The notes: generated from the letters alone by a model not told the origin. Shown: positions 8,410 to 17,374, counted from the first letter of the stretch. The stretch: DNA of 64,000 nucleotides from Pontibacter sp. HSC-36F09 (GCF_024171605.1 NZ_JALKAA010000007.1:92151-156150); one strand, 5' to 3'. A program made the numbers and translations.

Positions 8410-8414
8410 GATTG
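8385..8414. repeat. Dispersed AATCAGGATTTACAGGATT-type repeat
   Basis: The stretch TAAATCAGGATTTACAGGAT with following TTTAGGATT matches a short GGATT-rich repeat that I know from many Bacteroidota genomes. Here it overlaps the last codons of the oxidase-I-like gene and supplies its final residues and stop. Confidence 0.55.
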
Positions 8415-8523
8415 AGATATAAATTTGTTGCGTGGAATGTCTCTTAAAGAAAGCCACCCACTTTTTTAATGAATTTCATTCCTTATTGCTACTTTTGGCA
8501 AATGGCTGATAGCTATTAGTTTT

Positions 8524-9942
8524 CTATTCATATGTTGGAAATACAATTACCTCTCCCAATTGATTATGAATTGCATCTCTACATTTTTTTGCGAATTCTA
8601 GGTCGTTCTTCTCGAGAACAATTTTACAGACACCATATAAGTCACTCGTCCTAATTAGGCCAATTTTTTCTCTTTTAGCCCCTGATTTGCATTTGATTGT
8701 AAAGTCCAAAGTCCTTTCTTTAGGAGAAATAAGCCGTTGAGGATTACCAAATAATAATCCAAAAGCCTTTTCAATAACATCTTCCTTTTCAAAGTCTGCA
8801 TTCAACCCATCCAAAAGCTGTCTGAATTTTGAAACATCAATATCCTTATTATCCTTTCCTTCACACTCTCCTATATATCTATACCCGTCTGGTGATAGAA
8901 TAATTTGGTCTAATTCTAATTCTCCATCATCGTAATTTTCAGCGATATAGCCTAATATCCTTAATCCTTTTAAAACTGCTAATTCAAGTGGTTTACCTGT
9001 TTCATAAAGCAAACCTTTTAGACTCTCTTGTTCTTCAAGTACTTTATTCAATTCTATAAGGTCATTGTTTTTCTTCTCAATTTCTCTCTCAATTTTTTTT
9101 ATGTACTTTTTTGTTTCGTTAGCATTCTCAAGAGCATATTCTTCTAAGCCAATCCATTCAGGTTTTGGGGTTTTTGGTTTCTCACTCTTAATCGATTTAT
9201 CAATTGAAACCAATGAATTTGTTAAAATCTTACCAAGCCTAATTGCTTCATCAGCCCAATATTCTTCTTCTGTTTCTTCTTCATACTTCGTGAATTTACT
9301 GTCTTTGAAATCAAAGTATGGTAGAAAAACAACATGCCCATCTTTTATTTTAAGCGAAGCCCCTAGAATCCTATCTCCATTTTTAGTTGTAAAAATGCCT
9401 TTTAAATCCTTAGGTGACTTCAGGTATACTTCATAGCTAAATAAATCTTTAAAATGTTTGAATAGGTCGTTAACTAAATCTGACTTAGGTATTACATTTT
9501 TGCCTGTAGCAGAATGATATTCCATAAAGCTAAATGGCAAAAAATCGTAATTTGAAAAAGGTGAGACGTGGTGTGTTGTTTTTTGATTTCTACCTGTTCC
9601 ACTTATGTCTTTTTTGCCTGTATAAATATAGAAATCATGCTTGGGGGGTAGAGTAATAAAAAGTGTCCTGCCTGTCTCAATAAAATGCAACAATTCCTTC
9701 TGCCAATGTTTTGAATGTTCTTTGATTAACGCAGAAGACTCCTTATTGTAAAGCTTTTTACCTTCATATTCTCCACTGCCCCAAAAACTATTTCCACTAT
9801 CATAGGTAGAGTATTTAGTCGTTGATAAGTCCGGTGAAAATACCGCAATATCAGTGTCAGCGAGAGATGAAAAACTATCTAAACGGATGAAATCATCATC
9901 TTCACTTGGAAAGTCAAATCCTATACCCTTAACTTCTTTCAT
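8524..9942 (-). CDS. Putative PD-(D/E)XK-like nuclease or nuclease-associated protein, AT-rich
   Basis: A 472-residue soluble protein I do not recognise in detail. Three parts are visible: an N-terminal alpha/beta region (residues 1-240), a charged coiled coil (about 270-315, KKYIKKIEREIEKKNNDL), and a C-terminal region. In it LELAVLKGLRILGY, a later Asp (LELDQIIL) and ECEGKD (about 368-373) could be the Glu, Asp and E-x-K of a restriction-type PD-(D/E)XK fold. The DNA is about one third GC by eye, far below the flanking genes, and the AGGTATA word is rare, so recent acquisition is likely. It sits 79 bp after a second nuclease-like gene on the same strand. A defence role is inference. Confidence 0.5.
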   Translation of the reverse strand: MKEVKGIGFDFPSEDDDFIRLDSFSSLADTDIAVFSPDLSTTKYSTYDSGNSFWGSGEYEGKKLYNKESSALIKEHSKHWQKELLHFIETGRTLFITLPPKHDFYIYTGKKDISGTGRNQKTTHHVSPFSNYDFLPFSFMEYHSATGKNVIPKSDLVNDLFKHFKDLFSYEVYLKSPKDLKGIFTTKNGDRILGASLKIKDGHVVFLPYFDFKDSKFTKYEEETEEEYWADEAIRLGKILTNSLVSIDKSIKSEKPKTPKPEWIGLEEYALENANETKKYIKKIEREIEKKNNDLIELNKVLEEQESLKGLLYETGKPLELAVLKGLRILGYIAENYDDGELELDQIILSPDGYRYIGECEGKDNKDIDVSKFRQLLDGLNADFEKEDVIEKAFGLLFGNPQRLISPKERTLDFTIKCKSGAKREKIGLIRTSDLYGVCKIVLEKNDLEFAKKCRDAIHNQLGEVIVFPTYE

Positions 9943-9973
9943 TTAGTTTTTTTTAAGTTGCAGTCAATGGTTG

Positions 9974-10003
9974 AGCTAAAAAGCAGTTAAATGCTTTTTA
10001 GCT
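9974..10003. terminator. Hairpin between the two island genes
   Basis: Perfect 12-base inverted repeat AGCTAAAAAGCA / TGCTTTTTAGCT with a six-base loop. It lies between the two minus-strand island genes and could be a weak terminator, attenuator or processing site. There is no separate T-run beyond the stem. Confidence 0.5.
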
Positions 10004-10021
10004 GTTATTGGTGGAAGTATA

Positions 10022-11068
10022 TTATCTATTAAGTGTTACAAGCATATCGTCTATCTTTCTTCTCAAAAATTTTGTTGGTTCATCTCCACTATCTCTAATA
10101 TCAAGCATTTCACAAATATCCTTATTATCTAATATTACTATAAGTTTGCCAGCTTCTTTCAATGATCCTTTGGCGGTTTTTATTGCATTCTCATCTGCTC
10201 CGTTTCTAGCAATTATAAAGCTTATAGACCGCAGAGCAGTTAAATAAAGATACTTTTCCGTTGTTAGAATTTGCCCTTGTTTAATTTTGTCTGTATAATT
10301 TTTAAATTCAAAAACTATATACCTTGCATGAAAATCATTTGAAAGTTCAGCCCAAAAATTGTTTTGAAAGGAAATAATTCTACACAGTAAATCATATCTA
10401 TTCAGCCCATCATCTGTGGTAAGCTGCTTTTCCCAAAGAGTTAAATCAGTTTTCTTATCAAAAAGATATTTAAGTATTTCTATGCATTTGTTTTCATATT
10501 TGGAAGCTTCGGTCTTTCCAGGTTTTATTTCATTTAGCTCTTTGCATAATTGTTTTCCTTTAGAAGGACGCTGTTGAGCTTTTATTGCTGTTTCGGAGAA
10601 TATAGCATTAAAGATGATTGTTTCTTTGAAATTATTATCAACAATTGTAATATCATCTAAGGGTGCTCTCCAGGCTCTAGAAACAATATTTTGTAGATCA
10701 TAGAATAGTTCAGCAAAGTCAATTGACAAGGCGAATAATTCCTTTATATCCCATACTGTCACACCCGTTTCACTATACAACTCCTGTTTAAGGCTTGGAG
10801 TAATTAGACTGGATACTATCAATACTAGCCTAATATTATCTCTGTCTTTAAAGGAAGATAATTTGTAACATGCAGTACGCAATAAATCAATTCTTGGGAA
10901 TTTAGAATGGTAGAGTTTAGCCTCAATATAAAAGATTTCATTTTCAAATGTTGACAAAAAGTCAAATTGACTATTAGCCGGTTCTTCTACTTTAAACTTA
11001 TTTCTCTTTAATATTTTACTTACTAAATTTTCAAAATCTTCATATAACGAGTTTTCTTCTTGTTTCAT
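10022..11068 (-). CDS. Putative protein with two restriction-endonuclease-like domains
   Basis: A 348-residue protein that looks like two PD-(D/E)XK-type modules in tandem. The first (about residues 8-110) opens with YEDFENLVSKILKRNKFKVE and has FDFLSTFENEIFYIEAKLY, an Mrr-like D...ExK arrangement. The second (about 190-300) has YENKCIEILKYLF, a YDLLCRI strand with Asp and RYIVFEFKNY, again D...ExK. The DNA is AT-rich like the gene that follows. Upstream (11104-11138) is an inverted-repeat site shared with the SMI1 cassettes at 31-32 kb. A mobile restriction or phage-defence function is plausible but unproven; no methyltransferase or helicase lies beside it. Confidence 0.55.
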   Translation of the reverse strand: MKQEENSLYEDFENLVSKILKRNKFKVEEPANSQFDFLSTFENEIFYIEAKLYHSKFPRIDLLRTACYKLSSFKDRDNIRLVLIVSSLITPSLKQELYSETGVTVWDIKELFALSIDFAELFYDLQNIVSRAWRAPLDDITIVDNNFKETIIFNAIFSETAIKAQQRPSKGKQLCKELNEIKPGKTEASKYENKCIEILKYLFDKKTDLTLWEKQLTTDDGLNRYDLLCRIISFQNNFWAELSNDFHARYIVFEFKNYTDKIKQGQILTTEKYLYLTALRSISFIIARNGADENAIKTAKGSLKEAGKLIVILDNKDICEMLDIRDSGDEPTKFLRRKIDDMLVTLNR

Positions 11069-11103
11069 TATTGCTTAGTTTGCTCTTTATTTATATTATC
11101 ACC

Positions 11104-11138
11104 AACTACTGTGTAAAAGTCTCTAGGGCGTTTATACC
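11104..11138. repeat. attC-like inverted repeat site 1
   Basis: Plus strand AACTACTGTGTAAAA, then GTCTCTAGGGCG, then TTTATACC. GTGTAAA and TTTATAC can pair with one G-T pair. The first 14 bases are identical to site 3 at 32008-32022. The site sits 36 bases upstream of the AT-rich nuclease gene. Confidence 0.4.
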
Positions 11139-11266
11139 TCATATATGGAAAGGTACGTTTGTAAAGATTAGTGATTTTTCAATCTTACTAAGACCTACTA
11201 GTGGCATTCAAAGAAACTAATATAGCTCTTTTTATATAATGGCCCAGATAACTACCCTAAACAAAA

Positions 11267-11304
11267 AAAAACAGGAGCGCCTATACCCAGACGCTCCTGT
11301 TTCA
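11267..11304. terminator. Terminator of the ribonucleotide reductase gene
   Basis: Perfect 11-base stem AAACAGGAGCG / CGCTCCTGTTT with a 12-base loop, and an A-run on the left (a T-run on the transcribed minus strand). It lies 17 bases beyond the nrdJ stop. Confidence 0.85.
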
Positions 11305-11320
11305 TTTCCACTAAACTCCC

Positions 11321-14300
11321 TTAACTACACCCCAAACTATTCCCACAGTTTAGGCATTTGTAGCAGGTGCCGGAGCGGATGGTGATGTGGCCGCAGACGT
11401 TGCAGATGGGGGCGTCGCCCATCATGCTGGCCAGCACTTGCTGAGTCTGCTCCATCAGCACGGTGCGGCTTTGGGTCACCAGAGTATAGCCATTGGTTTT
11501 CACATCGGTGGCCGGCTCGGGCTGGGCCGCTGGCGTGGCAACGGCAGGTATAGCCGGGGCGACTGGCGTGGCCGGTTCCAAGTTCTTCTCACTCGGCACA
11601 TGCACGAGGTCTTCGCGCTTCAGGTACTCGTAGCCGAGGAGACGGAAGAGGTAGTCGAAGACCGAGGTGGCGGACTTGATGTTGGGATGCTCCACGCGGC
11701 CCGCCGGCTCGAAGCGGGTGAAGGTGAAGCGGTTCACGAACTCTTCCAGCGGCACACCATACTGCAGCCCCAGCGACACCGCAATAGCGAAACAATTGAG
11801 GATGGAGCGGAACGAAGCGCCTTCCTTGTACATGTCGATGAACACTTCGCCGAGCTCACCGTTCGGATACTCGCCCGTGCGGATGTACACGGTATGGCCG
11901 TCAATCTTGGCTTTCTGGGTGAAACCGGTGCGCTTGTCCGGCAGCTTGCGGCGCTCCACCATGTGGGCGAGTTGCTTGCGGAACGGCTCGTTGGCGGCGT
12001 CTTCTAGAATGGCTTTGGCCGCCTGCAACACTTGTTCGGCACTAATGCTGTTGTCGGTCTGCGGTAATTCCGTGTCTGGTGCTTTGTCGGTTTCAGCTTT
12101 TTGGCTACTCGACGAGAGCGGTTGCGAAAGCTTGCTGCCGTCACGGTAAATCGAACAAGCTTTCAGGCCCAGTTCCCAGGACAGGTGGTAGCAACGGGCC
12201 ACTTCTTCGCGGGTGGTTTCGTTGGGCAGGTTGATGGTCTTGGAGATAGCCCCGGAAATGAACGGCTGCACGGCGGCCATCATCTGGATGTGTCCTTCGG
12301 GCTTGATGAAACGCTTGCCCTTGTGCCCGCAGCGGTTGGCGCAGTCAAACACCGGGTAGTGTTCTTCGCGCAGGTATGGGGCGCCTTCAGTAGTCATGGT
12401 GCCGCAGATATAGTCACTGGCTTCTTCTATCTGTTGGTAGGTATAGCCCAGCGCGCGCAACAGGTTGAAGTCAGGCAGGTTGTAGAGTTCGGGCACAAAA
12501 CCAAGCCGCTGCAGACAAGCTTCTCCCAGATTGTACACACTGAACAGCGAGGCCACATCATAGGCTGTCAACAGGCCCGCTTCCAGCTGCTGGATTTCCT
12601 CTGGCGTGAAGCCGGCAGCAGCTAGTGACGTCTCGTTGATGTGAGGAGCGCCCTTGAACGTGGCGTGGCCTTTGGCGTAGTTCACGATGGCCTGCATTTC
12701 GGCTTCGGTATAGCCCAGTTTGCGCAGCGCGGCAGGTATAGACTGGTTGATGATCTTGAAATAACCGCCACCGGCCAGCTTCTTATACTTCACCAGCGCA
12801 AAGTCCGGCTCTACGCCCGTCGTGTCGCAGTCCATCAGCAAACCGATAGTGCCCGTCGGGGCGATAACCGTGGCTTGCGCGTTGCGGTAGCCGTGTTTCT
12901 GGCCCAGTTCCAAGGCTTCGTCCCACGCAGCGCAGGCGGCTTGGTGCAGGTAGTCGGGGCAAAGGGCAGGGTCGAGCGGCTGCGCAGGTATAGCCAAACC
13001 TTCGTAGGCTTCAGGCTGGTTGTGCGCAGCCGCACGATGGTTGCGGATGACGCGCAGCATGGCATCTGCGTTAGGCTTATACTTCGGAAAAGCCCCCAGT
13101 TCAGCGGCCATCTCGGCAGAAGTCGCATAGGAGGTACCCGTCATAATTGCGGTCAGCGCGGCGGCTACGGTGCGGGCTTCGTCGCTGTCGTAAGCCAGTC
13201 CCTGCACCATCAGCAAAGCGCCGAGGTTGGCATAGCCGAGCCCGATGGTACGGTAATCGTAGGAGCGTTGCGCCACTTCTTCGGAGGGGAACTGGGCCAT
13301 CAGCACCGAAATTTCCAGCACCATCGTCCAGAGGCGGCAGGCGTGGCGGTAAGCGGCCACATCGAATGTCTGCGTGGAAGCATCAAAAAAGCGAATCAGG
13401 TTGAGCGAGGCGAGGTTGCAGGCTGTGTTGTCGAGGAACATGTATTCCGAGCAGGGATTCGAGGCGCGGATAGGTCCTTCATCGGGACAGGTATGCCATT
13501 CGTTAATAGTCGTGTCGAACTGCAGTCCCGGGTCGGCGCAGGACCAGGCCGCGTCGGCTATCTGGTCCCACAACTCGCTGGCAGGTATAGATTGCATCAC
13601 CTTACCCGTAGAGCGGGCATGCAGGTGCCACGGTTCGTCGTTTTGTAAGGCCTTAAAGAAGGAGTTCGGTACACGCACCGAGTTGTTCGAGTTCTGGCCC
13701 GACACGGTGTGGTAGGCTTCCCCGTTGTAGTCCGAAGGGTAACCCGCCGCAATCAGGGCCGCCACTTTTTTCTCTTCTGCTTTTTTCCAGTTAGTGAATT
13801 CCACAATCTCGGGATGATCGAGGTCGAGGCACACCATTTTGGCCGCCCTTCTCGTCGTACCACCCGACTTAATCGCTCCTGCCGCACGGTCGCCAATTTT
13901 CAGGAAGGACATCAGGCCAGAAGAGCTGCCACCGCCGCCAAGCGCTTCGTCTTTGCCCCGGATGCTGGAGAAATTGGTGCCCACGCCAGAACCATACTTA
14001 AAGATGCGCGCTTCCTGCACCCACAGGTCCATGATACCGCCTTTGTTCACCAGGTCATCTTCCACCGCCAGTATAAAACAGGCATGCGGCTGCGGACGTT
14101 CGTAGGCCGAAGTCGATTCTTTCAGCTTCCCGGTTTTGGGGTCTACATAATAATGTCCCTGTGCTTTACCGGTTAATTTATAAGAGGAGTGGAGGCCCGT
14201 ATTGAACCACTGCGGTGAGTTAGGCGCGGCATACTGTCCGAGGAGCATGTACACTAGTTCGTCGTAAAAAGCCTGCGCGTCTTCCTTGGTCTTAAAGTAG

Positions 14301-14620
14301 CCATTCCCTTCGCCCCAGCTTCTCCAGCAGTCGGCCAGACGATGCACCACCTGCTTCACCGATTTTTCTGCTCCCGTGCTGCCATCTGGCTGCGGAACAC
14401 CCGCTTTGCGCAGGTACTTCTGGGCAAGTATATCAGTTGCAATTTGCGACCAGTTCGCGGGCACCTCCACGTCTTTTATCTCAGCCACGATGCCGCCGGA
14501 AGGGTCGCGGATAGTAGAGGACCTTTTTTCATAGTCATACAAGGTATAGGGGCTCTCACCCTGCCGAGTAAAAAAGCGATGGACCGGTAGGCCATCGCTT
14601 TTTGCGTGCTCTTTTTTCAT
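11321..14620 (-). CDS. nrdJ: Adenosylcobalamin-dependent (class II) ribonucleotide reductase
   Basis: A 1099-residue enzyme that converts ribonucleotides to deoxyribonucleotides using adenosylcobalamin, independent of oxygen. The catalytic core is clear: PHACFILAVEDDL with the first redox Cys, then NPCSEYMFLDNTACNLASLNL with the Asn-Cys-Glu radical triad and the second redox Cys, and the conserved TGTIGLLMDCDTTGVEPDFAL and GTMTTEGAPYL segments. The C-terminus ends in a four-Cys zinc-type motif (CNVCGH...CYKCLNC). Length and architecture are normal for vitamin-B12-dependent NrdJ. No cobalamin riboswitch is seen in the 192-bp gap to the divergent RIC gene. It fits a facultative low-oxygen lifestyle. 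Confidence 0.95.
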   Translation of the reverse strand: MKKEHAKSDGLPVHRFFTRQGESPYTLYDYEKRSSTIRDPSGGIVAEIKDVEVPANWSQIATDILAQKYLRKAGVPQPDGSTGAEKSVKQVVHRLADCWRSWGEGNGYFKTKEDAQAFYDELVYMLLGQYAAPNSPQWFNTGLHSSYKLTGKAQGHYYVDPKTGKLKESTSAYERPQPHACFILAVEDDLVNKGGIMDLWVQEARIFKYGSGVGTNFSSIRGKDEALGGGGSSSGLMSFLKIGDRAAGAIKSGGTTRRAAKMVCLDLDHPEIVEFTNWKKAEEKKVAALIAAGYPSDYNGEAYHTVSGQNSNNSVRVPNSFFKALQNDEPWHLHARSTGKVMQSIPASELWDQIADAAWSCADPGLQFDTTINEWHTCPDEGPIRASNPCSEYMFLDNTACNLASLNLIRFFDASTQTFDVAAYRHACRLWTMVLEISVLMAQFPSEEVAQRSYDYRTIGLGYANLGALLMVQGLAYDSDEARTVAAALTAIMTGTSYATSAEMAAELGAFPKYKPNADAMLRVIRNHRAAAHNQPEAYEGLAIPAQPLDPALCPDYLHQAACAAWDEALELGQKHGYRNAQATVIAPTGTIGLLMDCDTTGVEPDFALVKYKKLAGGGYFKIINQSIPAALRKLGYTEAEMQAIVNYAKGHATFKGAPHINETSLAAAGFTPEEIQQLEAGLLTAYDVASLFSVYNLGEACLQRLGFVPELYNLPDFNLLRALGYTYQQIEEASDYICGTMTTEGAPYLREEHYPVFDCANRCGHKGKRFIKPEGHIQMMAAVQPFISGAISKTINLPNETTREEVARCYHLSWELGLKACSIYRDGSKLSQPLSSSSQKAETDKAPDTELPQTDNSISAEQVLQAAKAILEDAANEPFRKQLAHMVERRKLPDKRTGFTQKAKIDGHTVYIRTGEYPNGELGEVFIDMYKEGASFRSILNCFAIAVSLGLQYGVPLEEFVNRFTFTRFEPAGRVEHPNIKSATSVFDYLFRLLGYEYLKREDLVHVPSEKNLEPATPVAPAIPAVATPAAQPEPATDVKTNGYTLVTQSRTVLMEQTQQVLASMMGDAPICNVCGHITIRSGTCYKCLNCGNSLGCS

Positions 14621-14812
14621 AAAATAGTTGTTGGGTTAAAGGTATGATTCTCAGTTGCTTAACTTTCGCCAGAAGCTGCTGTAAATGGTTTGATAAATAT
14701 ATCAGAAAAATATTTAAGAAAAAAAGACCTTTTTATCTTTTATTTTGTTCTGCCTGTGTATACCTTTACATCGGCAATCATTTATAACAGAACAATTCAA
14801 CAAAAAAACACC

Positions 14813-15769
14813 ATGGAAACCATAGACAAATTAGACGTAACTGTACTGGAACCACGCATGAAGCACCCGACCATTTTCCAGTGGTTTGACAAATTGAATG
14901 GCGGCGAAGCTTTTGTGATTCACAACGACCACGACCCGAAGCCACTGTACTACCAGTTGCTGGGTGAGCGCGGTAATATCTTTAAGTGGGAATACCTGTT
15001 GCAGGGACCGGAAATATGGGAAGTGAAAATCTCGAAACTGACTCCTGAAGAAGGAGAGACAGTAGGTGAACTCGTAGCCAAAGACTACCGCAAGGCACAA
15101 GTGTTCAAGAAGTATGGCATCGACTTCTGTTGCAACGGTAAAAAATCATTGAAGCAGGCTTGCGAAGAAAAAGGTATCAGCCAGGAGCAACTGGAGTACG
15201 AACTCAACGCTATGCCAGAGAAAACTGCTGAGACCTCACGCGGAAACGAATACGACAAATGGGACCTGGGCTTCTTGGGCGACTACATCGTAAACATGCA
15301 CCATAGCTATGTGCGCGAGGCTATACCTGCGCTGTACGAATATACTACCAAAGTAGCCCGTGTACACGGTACCCGTCACCCCGAAGTGATCGAAGTAGCC
15401 AAGCACTTTGTGAACGTAGCTAACGAGCTGGAATCTCACATGCCGAAAGAGGAGCGCGTGCTGTTCCCGTTCATCAAGCAGATGGAAGAGGCTAAGAAAA
15501 ATGGCGTGAAGATGGACCGTCCGGCCTTCGGCAGCATCCAGAACCCAATCAACATGATGGAGATGGAGCACGAGTCAGCCGGTGGCGAAATGGAGGCTAT
15601 CCGCAAGTTGACAGATGACTTCACTTTGCCAGCCGACGCCTGCGCCACGTATAGAGTAATGTTCTCGAAACTAGAAGAATTCGAGAACGACCTGCACCGC
15701 CACATCCACCTCGAGAACAACGTGCTGTTCCCGAAAGCGCTGGAGCTGGAGAAAGAAGTGCTGAAGTAA
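14813..15769 (+). CDS. DUF2249-RIC fusion: iron-sulfur cluster repair di-iron protein
   Basis: A 318-residue three-domain protein. Residues about 8-78 are a DUF2249 domain (LEPRMKHPTIFQWFDKL ... GPEIWEVKI). Residues about 85-125 are the ScdA N-terminal domain with the typical DFCCNGKKSL double Cys. The rest is a hemerythrin-type four-helix domain with diiron ligands HHSYVREAIPALYEY, SHMPKEERVLFPF, HESAGGEM and HRHIHLENNVLFPKA. RIC proteins (YtfE/ScdA) repair Fe-S clusters after nitric oxide or oxidative damage. I chose the ATG at 14813, because an upstream in-frame ATG at 14690 would add 41 AT-rich-encoded residues not seen in the family. The gene diverges from nrdJ and heads a group of NO-related genes. 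Confidence 0.88.
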   Translation: METIDKLDVTVLEPRMKHPTIFQWFDKLNGGEAFVIHNDHDPKPLYYQLLGERGNIFKWEYLLQGPEIWEVKISKLTPEEGETVGELVAKDYRKAQVFKKYGIDFCCNGKKSLKQACEEKGISQEQLEYELNAMPEKTAETSRGNEYDKWDLGFLGDYIVNMHHSYVREAIPALYEYTTKVARVHGTRHPEVIEVAKHFVNVANELESHMPKEERVLFPFIKQMEEAKKNGVKMDRPAFGSIQNPINMMEMEHESAGGEMEAIRKLTDDFTLPADACATYRVMFSKLEEFENDLHRHIHLENNVLFPKALELEKEVLK

Positions 15770-15878
15770 CCCCACGGCCCTCTCTTAAAAACAGGGGAGG
15801 GAGCTCAAATAACGCCTTCGTTCCGAATGCTTTTGGGGACGAGAGCAAAGGGACAGAAACAAACCAACCTTCTCAACT

Positions 15879-15912
15879 CCCCCTCCTGATTTAGGAGGGG
15901 GTTGGGGGAGGT
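15879..15912. repeat. CCCCCTCCT-type palindromic intergenic repeat
   Basis: Nine-base stem CCCCCTCCT / AGGAGGGGG with loop GATTT, followed by TTGGGGGAGG. This REP-like palindrome is familiar from intergenic DNA of many Bacteroidota. It lies between the RIC and hemerythrin genes and may act as a processing site or partial terminator. Confidence 0.6.
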
Positions 15913-15926
15913 AAAACACCACAACT

Positions 15927-16430
15927 ATGACAACTGCAACCAAACCACTGAAACGAGACAAAAGCCTGGTGCCGCTCTCCCGCGAACACCACTTCGGACT
16001 GCTGTTCTGCTGGAAACTGAAGCAAGGTATGGCCAACGGCACTTCTTTTGAGCTGATGCGCCAGTACACCGATTATTTCTGGAAAAACATTCTGAAAGCA
16101 CACTGCCAGGAGGAGGAAGTGATCGTGAAAAGACTTTTGCCCAAAGATGATGTGAATTTTATCAGAATACATGAAGAGCACCAGCTGATCGAAGCCATCA
16201 TCGGCCTGATCAATGAGCAAAAGAACCTGAATACCTCCCTGATAGCCACCTTGCAGCAAGACCTGACAGACCACATCCGCTGGGAAGAACGCGAGCTGTT
16301 CCCATACCTGCAGACGGTGGCCGACCCAGAGGAACTGGCTGACATCGGCCGGCTGCTGGAGCATGACCTAAAAGAACCGGTAGATGAGTTCGAGCCCGCT
16401 TTCTGGGAGAAAAAAGCAAAGGCCGCTTAA
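15927..16430 (+). CDS. Hemerythrin HHE-domain protein
   Basis: A 167-residue cytoplasmic protein made of one hemerythrin-like four-helix bundle. Probable diiron ligands are seen in PLSREHHFGLL, KAHCQEEEVIVKRLL, RIHEEHQLI and DHIRWEERELFPYL. Such proteins bind oxygen or nitric oxide or scavenge reactive species; here the setting between the RIC fusion and the DUF1858-DUF2249 gene points to NO protection. Two bases separate it from the next gene, so the two form an operon. Confidence 0.85.
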   Translation: MTTATKPLKRDKSLVPLSREHHFGLLFCWKLKQGMANGTSFELMRQYTDYFWKNILKAHCQEEEVIVKRLLPKDDVNFIRIHEEHQLIEAIIGLINEQKNLNTSLIATLQQDLTDHIRWEERELFPYLQTVADPEELADIGRLLEHDLKEPVDEFEPAFWEKKAKAA

Positions 16431-16432
16431 CG

Positions 16433-17251
16433 ATGGAACTGTCTGCCACCACCCGAATCTCAACTATACTGCGGGAGAACCCTGCAGCGATAGAGGCCAT
16501 CGTATCGATCAACAAGCACTTTGAAAAGCTGCGGAACCCCGTGCTGCGCAAGGTGCTGGCTTCGCGTGTGACCATCGCCGATGCTGCCCGCATTGGCAAG
16601 TGCCGGGTGGAGGATTTCTATGAAAAACTTGAACCGCTGGGCTTCAGCGTCGCTTCAAAACCAACCCACAGCAAAAGGGCTATACCTATGGAAAACGATG
16701 TTTTGGAAAGACCCGACTTTATGGCGAATCTAAAGCAGGAGGACACCGTTGTGCTGGATGTGCGCGACACCATCGCCAAAGGAGACGATCCTTTTCTGCA
16801 GATCATGGATGCGGTGAACAAGCTTAGTCCCGAACAGGTGCTTTGCATAGTCAACACCTTCGAGCCTATTCCGCTGATCGCTATCATCCGCCCCAAAGGC
16901 TTCGAGTACTATACCGAAACGTTGGGGCCCAACCTGGTGAAGACATACTTTAAGAAACAAAGCGCTGGGGAAGAGGTAAAAGTAAATTCAACTGGTATCG
17001 AGGAAAACTTCGATGAACTGTTGGCCAGGTATAGCGGCAAGCTGCAGCAAATAGACGTGCGCCAGATGGAAATGCCACAACCGATGGTATCTATACTTGG
17101 TGCACTGGAAACGCTGCCGAAGGACGAGGCGCTGTATGTGCATCACCGTAAAGTTCCACAGTTCCTGCTGCCACAATTGACAGAGCGGGGATTTAAGGTG
17201 AGCATCAAAGAAGTTGGGCCGAATGAGGTATATTTGTTGATATACAGGTAG
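16433..17251 (+). CDS. DUF1858 plus two DUF2249 domains
   Basis: A 272-residue protein. The N-terminal 65 residues resemble DUF1858 (STILRENPAAIEAI ... LASRVTIADAARIG), a small helical domain found with ScdA-like proteins. Two DUF2249 copies follow: residues about 95-175 (DTVVLDVRDTIAKGDDPFLQIM) and about 205-272 (QQIDVRQMEMPQPMVSILGAL), both with the D-V-R strand and a small-molecule-binding style fold. DUF2249 is also fused to the RIC protein two genes upstream, so both probably act in one NO or Fe-S stress process. The exact role is unknown. Confidence 0.7.
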   Translation: MELSATTRISTILRENPAAIEAIVSINKHFEKLRNPVLRKVLASRVTIADAARIGKCRVEDFYEKLEPLGFSVASKPTHSKRAIPMENDVLERPDFMANLKQEDTVVLDVRDTIAKGDDPFLQIMDAVNKLSPEQVLCIVNTFEPIPLIAIIRPKGFEYYTETLGPNLVKTYFKKQSAGEEVKVNSTGIEENFDELLARYSGKLQQIDVRQMEMPQPMVSILGALETLPKDEALYVHHRKVPQFLLPQLTERGFKVSIKEVGPNEVYLLIYR

Positions 17252-17287
17252 CCACCATTCTGCACCAATGCTGTCAATTTAAGTGAT

Positions 17288-17374
17288 TTTTGTCATTTCG
17301 ATCACCGGGAGAAATTTGGATATTGTGAACAGTAATTAATGTTTTCAGATCTCTCATTGCATTCGAGATGACAA
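17288..17374. repeat. TGTCATTTCGA-type inverted-repeat element
   Basis: Left end TGTCATTTCGATCACCGGGAGAAATTT and right end AGATCTCTCATTGCATTCGAGATGACA (given in pieces) are imperfect inverted repeats of each other, enclosing about 30 AT-rich bases. This matches a dispersed intergenic element seen across Bacteroidota. A partial copy lies at 24281-24325. Confidence 0.65.

Noticed and set aside
12641..13648. 335-codon plus-strand open frame opposite nrdJ
   Set aside because: It lies wholly inside the nrdJ coding sequence, whose motifs are unmistakable; the composition is that of an antisense shadow in GC-rich DNA.
14694..14708. TGATAAATATATCA as an FNR box before the RIC gene
   Set aside because: The half-sites are six bases apart instead of four, so it does not match the Fnr spacing.
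14621..14812. Cobalamin riboswitch upstream of nrdJ
   Set aside because: The gap is short and divergent and shows no B12-box-like or multi-stem layout.
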